A stretch of 56,229 nt of DNA from Candidatus Manganitrophus morganii. GTDB taxonomy: Bacteria; Nitrospirota; Nitrospiria; SBBL01; Manganitrophaceae. Both the position numbers and the translations under genes were made by a program. Shown here one piece after another: positions 24,578 to 32,889 of the stretch. The stretch covers positions 4,231,059 to 4,287,287 of the forward strand of contig JAJHOH010000001.1 in the NCBI GenBank assembly GCA_021651055.1, in the 5' to 3' direction. Below the pieces are notes generated by a model. That model did not search any database, was not told the origin of the DNA, and worked only from the letters and a program-made list of their open reading frames with translations. Every line of letters starts with the position of its first letter. Within the stretch, counting starts at the first letter, position 1.

Positions 24578-24958
24578 TTAGGCTTCGGTTCTGGTTTTCT
24601 CGATCTTTTCGAAAAGCTCTTGCCGCTCCTTGCAAGTAACACAATATTTTGCGAACGGCATGGCCTTCAGCCGGCCGGCGCTGATTTCCGCGCCGCACTC
24701 CTCGCATATACCGTATCGGTTTTCCGGCAGCTTGATCAGCGCGTCCTCTATTTCTTTCAAGAGACGATTGTTCATTTCGAGAAGGGTCAGATCGACATCG
24801 GTTTCATGATTCTTGAGCGATTGATCGCCCGTATCCAGAATGCCGGACGGGGTGTCTTCCTGGGCCACCATTAAATTCTCGATCTGCTGGACCACCTCTC
24901 TTTTCTTGTTCAAAAGTATCTCTTGGAGTGCTTTTCTTCTCTTATCGACTTGCTCCAT
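24578..24958 (-). CDS. TraR/DksA-family zinc-finger protein
   Basis: A 126-residue protein of the DksA/TraR family, which acts at the RNA polymerase secondary channel. The N-terminal coiled coil (VDKRRKALQEILLNKKREVV... LIKLPENRYG) precedes a C4 zinc finger: CEEC ... KYCVTC, with four cysteines. The GICEECGAEI..RLKA.P segment is typical of the family. The start chosen is the ATG at 24958, which has GAGGTTCGACCG before it; the frame is open 8 codons further up. It probably modulates transcription under stress; the critical tip residues (DksA Asp-Asp) are not readily matched, so it may be a DksA-like relative and not true DksA. Co-directional with the Nudix gene, 45 bp apart. Confidence 0.85.
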   Translation of the reverse strand: MEQVDKRRKALQEILLNKKREVVQQIENLMVAQEDTPSGILDTGDQSLKNHETDVDLTLLEMNNRLLKEIEDALIKLPENRYGICEECGAEISAGRLKAMPFAKYCVTCKERQELFEKIEKTRTEA

Positions 24959-25003
24959 CGGTCGAACCTCCATCAAACCCATCGTCTCGCGTTCGTGCTC
25001 AAT

Positions 25004-25519
25004 TTAGACCGTATTTGAATTTTCCGTGTCGTTCGGAACGATCTCTTCGACCTTCACAGAAGGAACCGGTATTTTCTGACCGTATGCGGCCGTCAGGTAA
25101 CGGGTCGCCTTTTCCATAATGGTTCTCTCGCTGCTATGGGTCAACATTCCCATCGCTTCCTGCAGAGCCACCCATCGGGCTTCATCCACCTCGGAGTCAT
25201 GATCCTTTTCATCCCCTCTTAAATATTCCAAAAGATAAAAATGGACCGTCTTGAAAATCTTTGTCTCTTCCTCTTTGGAATAAAACCAATATTGTATTTG
25301 CCCGATTTTTTCCAAAACGCGTCCGAACACGCCGGTCTCTTCACGCACTTCTCTGATCGCCGTTTCCTGGAGGCTTTCTCCCTTCTCCACGGAACCTTTC
25401 GGAAGGCACCAAATCAGTTTTCCCTTTTGGTTGTAATGTGAGATCAGCACGACCTGGATACCGTCTTCTTTCGCTTTATAAATGACGCCGCCAGATGATG
25501 TATGCCGTCTTGTTTTCAT
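25004..25519 (-). CDS. Nudix hydrolase
   Basis: A 171-residue hydrolase of nucleoside diphosphates linked to X. The full Nudix box is visible (GSVEKGESLQETAIREVREETG, consensus G-x5-E-x7-R-E-U-x-E-E-x-G-U, about residues 46-67). It is preceded by a tetrad of strands with SSGGVIY and VVLISHYN. The C-terminus (SSERTIMEKATRYLTAAY) is helical. The start ATG at 25519 is preceded by AAGGGGTC. The family covers NUDT2/ApaH-like dinucleotide hydrolases, but the substrate is unknown. It lies 45 bp before the DksA-like gene, on the same strand. Confidence 0.88.
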   Translation of the reverse strand: MKTRRHTSSGGVIYKAKEDGIQVVLISHYNQKGKLIWCLPKGSVEKGESLQETAIREVREETGVFGRVLEKIGQIQYWFYSKEEETKIFKTVHFYLLEYLRGDEKDHDSEVDEARWVALQEAMGMLTHSSERTIMEKATRYLTAAYGQKIPVPSVKVEEIVPNDTENSNTV

Positions 25520-25719
25520 GACCCCTTCATTCAACAGCCGATCAGACCGATTGAATGTCCCCCTACGGAAATCTTAAAAAATTTTAGCACTAATAAAATC
25601 AAAATGACAAGACCTTTTGACTGAAGATGTGTAAAAACTTTTAAATGCTCAAACAGGGGCGCTGTTTTTTCATCCCCTGGAGGCGGGGTCGAGCGTAAAT
25701 CAACAGAGGGAGCGCGCTG

Positions 25720-27186
25720 CTACTCTTTCCTATCGCCGAGTGTGACGGGAAGCTTTTCTTTTGCCTCGGGTCGGTGGATCTCTTTCAGAACGGCGGAAGC
25801 CCGTTCTCTTCCGAGGGTAAAGAGATTGAATTTGAATCCGGACACCGGCCGCATTTGAGCCATGGCGACGAAAAAATCCTTCGCCCCGAACGGTTTGACT
25901 TCCCGGACTTCTCTGATCATCGGCAGGTACTTCATTGAGACGATGAACCGTAGCAGCGCGGAGAGTAAGAAGAGAAGCTGCAGATTCGAAGCCAGCGACA
26001 GGTGAAGAAAGCCGGCATCGATCTGCTTCGGAAGCCAGCGGCTTAAATTTCCTCCGAGCAGCGCTCCCAGAAAAATCCCGACGGCGTTCGCCGAGTTGTA
26101 GATGGCGCTGCACTGGGCCCGTTTTGCCGGTGAGACGGCATCGAAGACGAAGTTCCCCATGGAGAGAGAGAATCCGGCCCAGGTGATTCCGCCGAAAATC
26201 TGGATTGCCAGGATGAGATAAAAATTCGTCGTCGATAGCCAAAAGAGGGGGAGAACCGGAAGCAAAACGCCGGTGATCGTCAAGACCTTTTTGTTCCCGA
26301 ATTGGTCGCCGAATCGTCCCCATAGATGCAGTGTCAAGAACTGGGCCAGAACCGTCGCCGCGGAAGCGCACATGAATTGAAGGTAGCTGAAATTCAGGTC
26401 GCGCAGGAGATAAGGGGAGATAAACGGACCGGAAACGTGTACGGAAAAATGGATCAAGGCGGTAAAGAGAACAAATCGTCCGAAATTCGTTTTTCGTCCG
26501 TCCCGAAGAAATTGCCAGACGGAGAAATGGTCTTCCGCGCGCGGCGTATACAGCGGCTCGCTCATACGGGAGAGATAATAGGCGGAGATCAGCCGGGCTG
26601 TAAATGCAATCAGGAAGAGGAGACCGAAACCGAAGCCGACCCGTCCCAGGCTTTCCGCCCGGTGAAGAAGGAGTCCCGCAAAGCAGAGGGAGGCGAAAGC
26701 GGCGATGCTCATGACCCCGTTCCTTCTCCCGAAATATCGGCCGCGCCGGTTCGAATGGACCAGATCCCCCATCAAGCTGTGCCAGGCCGGATTCGCAAAA
26801 CTGCCGAGCACCGAGTAGAGGATGACCGAAGCGATCAACCAGGAGACGGCGCGTCTTTCGGAAAAAAACGGCGTCGAGAGGATAAAGAGCCATGCCAAGG
26901 CTTGCCCGATCACACCATAGAGGATGATCTTCTTGCGGCTTTTTAGATAATTGAGGAGTCGTACGGAGAGAAATTGGAAAAACGCGCCGACCAGTTGAGG
27001 AAGGGCCGCGAGAAGCGCGATTTGAGGATTGCTCGCCTTGAGAAAGATCGCAAAAGCGCCGAGATAGCTCTCTCCGACGCCCGACATGACCGAAAAGAAG
27101 AGACCATCTCGAACGGCAAACTGAAGGCTCTTTTGGATCTGCGGTTCCGGTGAAGGTTCGTTCTCTGGAGCAACTGCCTTTTCCAA
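25720..27186 (-). CDS. Major facilitator superfamily transporter
   Basis: A 488-residue inner-membrane protein with about twelve hydrophobic helices. The segment GDLVHSNRRGRYFGRRNGVMS is an MFS-like cytoplasmic loop rich in arginine. The N-terminus begins with TTG (27186), preceded by GGAAAGATCC; the next in-frame methionine would delete the first helix. The C-terminal tail (about 70 residues after the last helix) is charged and cytoplasmic. The arrangement resembles permease relatives sometimes found in uptake of sugars or peptides, but the substrate is not evident. Separate from its neighbours. Confidence 0.82.
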   Translation of the reverse strand: MEKAVAPENEPSPEPQIQKSLQFAVRDGLFFSVMSGVGESYLGAFAIFLKASNPQIALLAALPQLVGAFFQFLSVRLLNYLKSRKKIILYGVIGQALAWLFILSTPFFSERRAVSWLIASVILYSVLGSFANPAWHSLMGDLVHSNRRGRYFGRRNGVMSIAAFASLCFAGLLLHRAESLGRVGFGFGLLFLIAFTARLISAYYLSRMSEPLYTPRAEDHFSVWQFLRDGRKTNFGRFVLFTALIHFSVHVSGPFISPYLLRDLNFSYLQFMCASAATVLAQFLTLHLWGRFGDQFGNKKVLTITGVLLPVLPLFWLSTTNFYLILAIQIFGGITWAGFSLSMGNFVFDAVSPAKRAQCSAIYNSANAVGIFLGALLGGNLSRWLPKQIDAGFLHLSLASNLQLLFLLSALLRFIVSMKYLPMIREVREVKPFGAKDFFVAMAQMRPVSGFKFNLFTLGRERASAVLKEIHRPEAKEKLPVTLGDRKE

Positions 27187-27282
27187 GGATCTTTCCGATT
27201 CAGACGATGCGTTGATCTATTTATACCATACGAATTGGAACCACGAAGAGAAAAACGAGGATAGGGGATGATTTTCTTTTTT

Positions 27283-28071
27283 TTAGGTGGGTTCCCGGAA
27301 AGGGTCCGAATCTCCTACGGCGCGCAGCCGGGAGAGTCTTGCTTTATTCTCGGCCAGCTTGGGAAGACCATACTTCTCATCGATGGCGACGACCTGCTCC
27401 AAGCAGCGGATCGCCCCCGCCAGATCTCCTTGCTGTTCGTATAAAAAAGCTTGATGATAAAGGGCCGCCGCGCAGCCCATTTCATTTTTCAGCTCGGTGT
27501 AAAGGGCATGGGCCGATTCGCTGAGACGCCGGGCTTCCTCGATCTCTCCCATCGCCCCCTTTGCCTTCGACAGCCGATGGGAAGCATCGGCCAGAAGCGC
27601 GGGGCGTTTTAATTTTTTCGCCAACGCCATCCCTTTTTCCGCATATTCCAGGCCGCTCCGGAACTCCGACTTTCTGACCAAGACCATTGAAAAATTCCCG
27701 TAAAGAACGGAGAGATGATCCCATTGTTCCTCCCGTTCTAAAAGGAGGACGCCCTGCTTATAAAAGTGAATCGCTTGATCGAAATTCCCTTCGTCGGCGT
27801 AAAGGTTGCCGATATTGACGTAGGTGACTCCCAGGCGGGCATATGCTTCAGAGCGTCTTAATATCTCGACCGCTTTTTTATAGAAGTCGATCGCCTGTTC
27901 AATCTGCCCGATGGCGCCATAGACATTCCCGATATTGCCGTAAAGATCGGCAAGCAGATCGGGGTCCCCCCGGATTCCTTCCAGCGCTTTTTGATAATAT
28001 TGCAATGCCGTCGCATAATCCCCGGTTGAAAATGCACGGTTCCCGAGCTGCAGAAAGGAATTTGTGATCAT
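27283..28071 (-). CDS. TPR-repeat protein
   Basis: A 262-residue cytoplasmic protein composed almost wholly of tetratricopeptide repeats. Six repeats can be traced, for example NRAFSTGDYATALQYYQKAL, GNVYGAIGQIEQAIDFYKKA and GNLYADEGNFDQAIHFYKQG. No enzymatic motif is seen. It is a scaffold for protein contacts. Its start overlaps the stop of the metallo-beta-lactamase-fold gene upstream by 4 bp (ATGA), so the two are made together and may interact. Confidence 0.85.
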   Translation of the reverse strand: MITNSFLQLGNRAFSTGDYATALQYYQKALEGIRGDPDLLADLYGNIGNVYGAIGQIEQAIDFYKKAVEILRRSEAYARLGVTYVNIGNLYADEGNFDQAIHFYKQGVLLLEREEQWDHLSVLYGNFSMVLVRKSEFRSGLEYAEKGMALAKKLKRPALLADASHRLSKAKGAMGEIEEARRLSESAHALYTELKNEMGCAAALYHQAFLYEQQGDLAGAIRCLEQVVAIDEKYGLPKLAENKARLSRLRAVGDSDPFREPT

Positions 28072-28667
28072 CCGCGATTGAGAAACGCTTCGACCGCCTT
28101 CTTCCCCCCGGAGAGGATCGGTTTCCCATCGCCGACCAGGACGATCTCGAATTCATAATCGAGGAGGCGGCGAAGCCCCTCTTTCGCTTTCTTGACGTCG
28201 GTATATTTATCAGGGGAAAGGAGCTTTAATGTTCCGTCCGGCGTGCCGACGAGCGCATCCCCCAAAATAAAAATTCCACCGTGTTGATTGAGATAAAGGG
28301 CCGATTCCCCCGGCGATTTTCCATTCGGGATGGAGACGGCCTTCAGTCCCGACGGCAAGAGGTCTCCATCCTTGTAGGTCTGGTCGATAGTGACCGATCC
28401 CATTTCGGGGGCGTCCGATTCGGGGGCCCAAACTTTGGTGTTCAACAGAAGCCGGCACTCCTTCGCTTCCCGGATATGATCGCGATTCGTCAAGATCACC
28501 GCTTTGGCGCCGTCGATCGAAAGATCCTGCTTGTCGTCGATGGTCATCTGCGGCGGGTCGATGACGACGCGCTCTTTCCCCTGCCCGATCAGGTATCCGT
28601 TGAAGTTCATCCCCTTCTCTTCGGAATACCACGACCACATTTCAATGCCTGAAAAAAGTGTTTCCAT
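28068..28667 (-). CDS. Metallo-beta-lactamase-fold protein with degenerate metal site
   Basis: A 199-residue protein with the outline of the MBL fold: MWSWYSEEKGMNFNGYLIG, VVIDPPQMT, AVILTNRDHIREA, VSIPNGKSPGESALYL and GGIFILGDALVG. In active members the third block reads T-H-x-H-x-D-H and the fourth G-H-T-P-G; here the first histidines are replaced (TNRDH) and the fourth is PNGKSPGE. Only the DH pair and the GD aspartate remain. It may have lost hydrolase activity or bind a different metal set. Start ATG after GAGGAGACAATTGG. Coupled to the TPR gene. Confidence 0.75.
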   Translation of the reverse strand: METLFSGIEMWSWYSEEKGMNFNGYLIGQGKERVVIDPPQMTIDDKQDLSIDGAKAVILTNRDHIREAKECRLLLNTKVWAPESDAPEMGSVTIDQTYKDGDLLPSGLKAVSIPNGKSPGESALYLNQHGGIFILGDALVGTPDGTLKLLSPDKYTDVKKAKEGLRRLLDYEFEIVLVGDGKPILSGGKKAVEAFLNRG

Positions 28668-28851
28668 CCAATTGTCTCCTCATGGTACGCGGGGCAAGGC
28701 GCGCAGGGTGAGAGGATATGAACCCCGCAGCTCTTCCTGGCGCCGTCCCCCTATAAAAAACATCTTTTCGCGCGCCATTATATCACGGAAGAAAACGAAA
28801 TTGAACTGAATTGGACAGGTCATGAAAATCAAATTTACAGTGTTCGGCTGG

Positions 28852-28893
28852 TGTTCAAAAGTACGACGGGACCGATCGATTCGATCGGTCCCG
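28852..28893 (-). terminator. Rho-independent terminator of the HPF-CSD gene
   Basis: A perfect 12-bp stem, CGGGACCGATCG (28867-28878) and CGATCGGTCCCG (28882-28893), has a 3-nt loop. The minus strand then continues TCGTACTTTTG. It lies about 50 bp after the stop of the gene at 28943. Confidence 0.7.
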
Positions 28894-28942
28894 CGTGGAA
28901 AGGAACCGGGAACATAATTATTGGGAGAGGAATGAAGTTTTC

Positions 28943-29464
28943 CTATTTGATGCTTACGCGTGACGCTTGCGGTCCTTCATCCCCCTCCTCCGCATCGAAC
29001 TCGACACGGGTCCCCGTCTCCAAGTCGTTAAACGGCATCCCGGACACGGAATTTCGATGGAAATAGATATCTTCTTGTCCCTCGGCTTGGATGAATCCAT
29101 AATTCCGGTCCTTGAACAACCGGACAATCACCCCCTGAAGATGGCTGCGCGCCGCGCCTTTTTGTCCGACCTGTTCCCGCTTTTCCTTGTAGCGATGCAG
29201 CTCTTGCTCAACCGCGCTGAAGACTTCATTGATCACATCGCCGATCGTCTCGGCGGTTTTGTTGGCGGTGAGCGTTTTTCCAGGAACGGACAGAACAACC
29301 GTCGCCTCATCGGCTCCATTGAGATGGTGTTGGCTTTTCCGGAGGGTGACCCGGGCATGCGTAATTTTCTGCCGTCCGGTTTTAAGGCGGTTAATATGGT
29401 CTTGAATGATATCGTTCCAGTAGGGTGACGGTTTTGAATTCTGCCATTCGATTTTGATATCCAT
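28943..29464 (-). CDS. HPF/RaiA-like ribosome hibernation domain fused to a cold-shock domain
   Basis: A 173-residue fusion. Residues 1 to about 100 resemble the ribosome-associated inhibitor/hibernation factor domain (MDIKIEWQNSKPSPYWNDII, KITHARVTLRKSQHHLNG, VVLSVPGKTLTANKTAETIG). Residues about 105-173 form a cold-shock nucleic-acid-binding domain: VRLFKDRNYGFIQAEGQEDIYFHRNSV with the RNP1-like GFI and RNP2-like IYFH motifs. The first half should bind the ribosome decoding region, and the second could bind RNA or the mRNA channel. Start ATG after GGGAGCTCACTT. A clear promoter precedes it and a terminator follows, so it is monocistronic. Confidence 0.88.
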   Translation of the reverse strand: MDIKIEWQNSKPSPYWNDIIQDHINRLKTGRQKITHARVTLRKSQHHLNGADEATVVLSVPGKTLTANKTAETIGDVINEVFSAVEQELHRYKEKREQVGQKGAARSHLQGVIVRLFKDRNYGFIQAEGQEDIYFHRNSVSGMPFNDLETGTRVEFDAEEGDEGPQASRVSIK

Positions 29465-29494
29465 AAGTGAGCTCCCATTCTATCGTTTAACTTC

Positions 29495-29523
29495 ATTCTA
29501 TTCGATTTTAATAGGAAGCTCAA
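29495..29523 (-). promoter_or_regulatory. Promoter of the HPF-CSD gene
   Basis: On the minus strand TTGAGC (29523-29518) and TAGAAT (29500-29495) are separated by 17 bp. The start codon follows about 30 bp after the -10. Confidence 0.6.
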
Positions 29524-29684
29524 TCTGTCTGAATCAATGCGGACGGATTAATTGAAGGGGTGATCTTACAAACTCCTAGGATTGCTCAGCTTTTCCGTCG
29601 GCCCGGTTTGTTTATTGAGTCAATCTCATGCAGGTTCCGATCGGAGGAGACGAGCAAATCGAATGGGGATGAAGATTCGTCCTC

Positions 29685-30029
29685 CTATTTTGCCCCTGCA
29701 TTGAGGCGTTCTTTGATGCAGGTTTCACATGGACAAATTTCTTTTAGGAAATCAAAGGCATAAATTCCGGTGTCATGGCCGTCGCTCCAATGAATCGAAA
29801 TGGCGTAGTGTCCTACCGCCTCAATCTGAGTCGGAGCAATATTTTCCGGAATGCTTCCGGGTGGAATCAATTTCTCACCGCTCCATTCATGAATGCAGGA
29901 TGCGCAACGGCAACTCTCCCGAAGGTAAGCGTAAGGGTAGACCGCCTGATGCTGATCGCTCCAGGTGACTCGAATACCCTCCCCCTTTACGTTTTCAATT
30001 TTGATCGGCACGGCATTTCTGGATATCAT
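29685..30029 (-). CDS. DUF971 (gamma-butyrobetaine hydroxylase-like N-terminal) domain protein
   Basis: A 114-residue protein with two related segments: VTWSDQHQAVYPYAYLRESC with RCASC, and HWSDGHDTGIYAFDFLKEIC with PCETC. In fusion proteins this domain precedes the oxygenase part of gamma-butyrobetaine hydroxylase and binds zinc through cysteines; here it stands alone, which is common in bacteria. Standalone members are found beside Fe-S assembly or Mrp-type genes, but none is adjacent. The start ATG at 30029 is preceded by AAAGGAGCCATC; the frame is open upstream without support. Divergent from the dehydratase-like gene. Confidence 0.85.
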   Translation of the reverse strand: MISRNAVPIKIENVKGEGIRVTWSDQHQAVYPYAYLRESCRCASCIHEWSGEKLIPPGSIPENIAPTQIEAVGHYAISIHWSDGHDTGIYAFDFLKEICPCETCIKERLNAGAK

Positions 30030-30156
30030 GATGGCTCCTTTGCTGAGGAAATGATTGTTTCGGCCGTCCGGCCGGATTGACCTCTTCTCCTTCGACATGA
30101 TACGCTGTAAATAAGTTGATTACGATCGTTTCATCTGTGTTTTAGGAGAATCGGTG

Positions 30157-30450
30157 ATGGGACTCCTTTCGATGGAAGAAGTTCGCCGGAAGATCCACGA
30201 CCTCAAAGGTTGGGAACTCTACGACAACATGCTTCAGAAAAAATATTCCTTCAGAACGTTCAAAACGGCCATGCAATTTGTAAATCGGGTGGCGGAGCTG
30301 GCCGACTCCGTCGATCATCATCCCGACATGATGATCAACTATAACCGGGTCCTCCTCAAGTTGATGACGCACAGTCAAGGAGGAATCACGGATAGAGATT
30401 TTAACCTAGCCCAGATGATCGATCAAGTCGAAAAGCCGCCGACGATCTAG
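30157..30450 (+). CDS. Pterin-4a-carbinolamine dehydratase
   Basis: A 97-residue protein of the PCD/DCoH family, which dehydrates 4a-hydroxytetrahydropterin to regenerate the cofactor of aromatic amino-acid hydroxylases. The active-site block is VDHHPDM (residues about 58-64), within AELADSVDHHPDM, and GWELYDNMLQKKYSFRTF is the typical N-terminal strand. AGGAGAATCG precedes the start; a GTG three bases earlier is an alternative. No phenylalanine hydroxylase gene is in view, so an additional role is possible. Divergent from DUF971. Confidence 0.9.
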   Translation: MGLLSMEEVRRKIHDLKGWELYDNMLQKKYSFRTFKTAMQFVNRVAELADSVDHHPDMMINYNRVLLKLMTHSQGGITDRDFNLAQMIDQVEKPPTI

Positions 30451-30623
30451 TTTTCCGGGCGGAATGACTTCGCGGTCTCTTTGGCCGGTCCGTATTTGTC
30501 TGTAAACCGATTTCTTCCAGTCATACAAAAATGGGATAACCCTCCCTCCCCGATTCTTCCATAATTTTGGTATACTTCTTTTTAAATCTCTCAACGACAG
30601 CTTCGTAAAACGGATCCTGGCGC

Positions 30624-32531
30624 ATGCTTCTTCTCGCAATCGATCTTTACGGAATCGAGCCTTTCCATAAACCGACCCGAATCTCCCTCAAACCGGGCCT
30701 GAATCTGGTGTTCGGAGCCAACGGCGCCGGCAAGACAACCGTCCGCCGGGTTCTCTCTTCCCTGCTTTTGGGAAATGAACTCAAGGAAATTCGGTTCGTC
30801 GAGAATCAGCCGGCGCAAGCCGCCGTCATTTTACAAGGAAGAGACAAAGGAACCTATCGGATCACCGCCGATTACCAAAAGGGGCTCTACAATCTCTCCA
30901 AGCTCGATGCGTCGGGACAAAAAACACTCCTTGAAAAAGACCGGAAAAAGATTACCGCCTGGATCTGCGAGCAGGCAGGGGGAATACAGGAAGGAGATCT
31001 CTCCTCTCTTTTCCTGATCGACCGGCTCCAGTTCCCCTCCGCCGCTTCCCATGGAAATGGATCAGGCGTACATCGGCCGAACATGGTTTCCGGCGCGCCG
31101 GGCTCGGCTCCAAAAAGATTTGGCTTTCCTGTTACCCAATCGGCGGAAAATGAACAGGCGATTCTCACCCCCGAGCTGCGCGCTGAAAAACAAACTCAGA
31201 TTAAAGAGATCCAGCAGAAGCTGGATGAGATGGCCAAGGTCGAAGAAACGCTGCTGAATGCCCGAGATCGAATCTCCGTGTCGAAGCGGAGATTAAATCA
31301 ATTGCGCGAGCTCGATAGTGAAGCCACTCAACTTCAGGATGCCGAAACAAAAAAGTACGCCGCTTTTGCCGGGATCGAAACCGTTCGACCCGATCTGATC
31401 AAACAATATGAAACAGCCGCACAGAATAAGCAAACGGAATTAACCCAGCTTGAAGAACAGAAGGAGGAGATTCAAGCCAACCTGGCGAACATGGGTGAAA
31501 CCGACCTCTTTCAAGATCAAAAACTGCGTATCGGCATCGTGGTGACGGTTTGCTCCTTTTTGCTCCCCCTCTTTGTGACCCTCCAGGGTCCTTTCCGTTA
31601 TCTCTTTCCGATCGGTGTCCTTGCGGGAATCGGCCTTTCTCTCTTCGCTTATCTTCAATCGACCGGACGCGCTGCAGCGAAGAAGGCCCTCGAGAAAAAA
31701 ATGACCGGCTTCAATGAAAAAGCCAACTCGCTGCAGCGGAAATTCGACAAAGAGCACAAGGAAACCGCCGAGCTTCTCGCAAAAACCGGCTGTAAAGAGA
31801 TTCAGGAGTTCAAAGATCGCCAACGCGCGTACCAGCAGCATCTTCAAAAGAAACGAGAGGTCATGGAGAAAAAAGAGGCTCTCTTAAAGGGTGAAACGGT
31901 CGAGGAGATCACCCTGACGATTCAAGAGGCCGAGAAAGAGACAAAGATCCTGGAGGAAAAATTTCAGGGCTATAGCGGTTTAACCGAAGAGCTCTACCGC
32001 CTAGAAGAGTCCCTTCGCCACTCGGAGCCTGCCAAAGAGCCTCAAGCGATCGAGATGCCTGATTTGGGTCCGGTGCCGGCCGCCGTGAACACGAACGCCC
32101 CTTTTTCGTTTATTCCGACCGCGCTCTCCATCGGAAAACAAAAAAATCCTCCCTTCGCTTTGCAGCAGGTCGAACAACAAACGAACATCCTGTACGCCCT
32201 CTTTAAGCAAACCCAAAACGGAAAACTCCATCTAAAAGAGGACGGCGAGATCGAGGTGAGCGGTGTCGGGATCGATCAGGTCAGTTCCGGAACGGCCGAT
32301 CAGATCTTTCTCTCTTTTCTCCTGGCCGCGCTTGATCAGTTTTCGAATGTGACCTTCCCCCTTGTTTTGGATGAACCTTTCAGCATTTTGGCCCCCGCGT
32401 CGCAAGAAACGGCCCTTGAGTTGCTTCGCGGAGCGTCCAAGCGCCGGCAAATTATTCTCTTCACCGTTTATCCCTTCTCTCCCAAGGCCGCCGATCAAGC
32501 GGTGACATTGAGCGCGTCCCAGTCCAACTGA
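30624..32531 (+). CDS. YhaN-like AAA/SMC-type ATPase with coiled coil and membrane hairpin
   Basis: A 635-residue protein built like a YhaN/RecN relative. The N-terminal ATPase lobe carries Walker A GANGAGKTT (about residues 32-40). Residues about 185-460 are a long charged coiled coil, interrupted near 290-345 by two hydrophobic helices (VVTVCSFLLPLFVTLQG and YLFPIGVLAGIGLSLFAYL), so the arm should cross or touch the membrane. The C-terminal lobe shows the signature VSSGTADQIFLSFLLAAL and Walker B FPLVLDEPF. ATPases of this class act in DNA repair with a YhaO/SbcD-like nuclease, but none is adjacent. An extended -10 (TGGTATACT) lies about 50 bp upstream. Its function here is unknown. Confidence 0.85.
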   Translation: MLLLAIDLYGIEPFHKPTRISLKPGLNLVFGANGAGKTTVRRVLSSLLLGNELKEIRFVENQPAQAAVILQGRDKGTYRITADYQKGLYNLSKLDASGQKTLLEKDRKKITAWICEQAGGIQEGDLSSLFLIDRLQFPSAASHGNGSGVHRPNMVSGAPGSAPKRFGFPVTQSAENEQAILTPELRAEKQTQIKEIQQKLDEMAKVEETLLNARDRISVSKRRLNQLRELDSEATQLQDAETKKYAAFAGIETVRPDLIKQYETAAQNKQTELTQLEEQKEEIQANLANMGETDLFQDQKLRIGIVVTVCSFLLPLFVTLQGPFRYLFPIGVLAGIGLSLFAYLQSTGRAAAKKALEKKMTGFNEKANSLQRKFDKEHKETAELLAKTGCKEIQEFKDRQRAYQQHLQKKREVMEKKEALLKGETVEEITLTIQEAEKETKILEEKFQGYSGLTEELYRLEESLRHSEPAKEPQAIEMPDLGPVPAAVNTNAPFSFIPTALSIGKQKNPPFALQQVEQQTNILYALFKQTQNGKLHLKEDGEIEVSGVGIDQVSSGTADQIFLSFLLAALDQFSNVTFPLVLDEPFSILAPASQETALELLRGASKRRQIILFTVYPFSPKAADQAVTLSASQSN

Positions 32532-32613
32532 CGGCCGGCGTCTTCTTATCTGTTTTCCTCGATCTGCAGCTATGGTATATTCTCCTGCTCACTACATCAG
32601 GAGGAGAAATCCG

Positions 32614-32889
32614 ATGGCGTTTTATCATCAAAAATATCGAAGGGAAGCGCTGAAGCTAAAGCCGGAGATCAAGGCTGCGGTGGTTTATGACTTTCTGGAA
32701 AAGGTCCAGGTCTATTCTGAAAAGATGATTGATGAAAAGTGGAAGGGGCTGAAAAAGAAAAAAGGGAGAGATCTGGAGGCGATACAGAAATTGGCTCACT
32801 GGATTCAATACCATCGTTTTAACCAAATTGCCCTCGAAGAAATCAAAGAGGGAACACTCGATTCTTGGTTTAAACGCTCACGAAAATAG
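32614..32889 (+). CDS. Small basic protein of unknown function
   Basis: A 91-residue, lysine-rich protein: MAFYHQKYRREALKLKPEIK, a helical middle and a KKKKGRDLEAIQKLAHWIQY segment. The start has AGGAGGAGAAATCCG before it. No domain recognised; its charge suggests nucleic-acid or phospholipid contact. It ends 12 bp inside the convergent mutY gene. Confidence 0.75.
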   Translation: MAFYHQKYRREALKLKPEIKAAVVYDFLEKVQVYSEKMIDEKWKGLKKKKGRDLEAIQKLAHWIQYHRFNQIALEEIKEGTLDSWFKRSRK

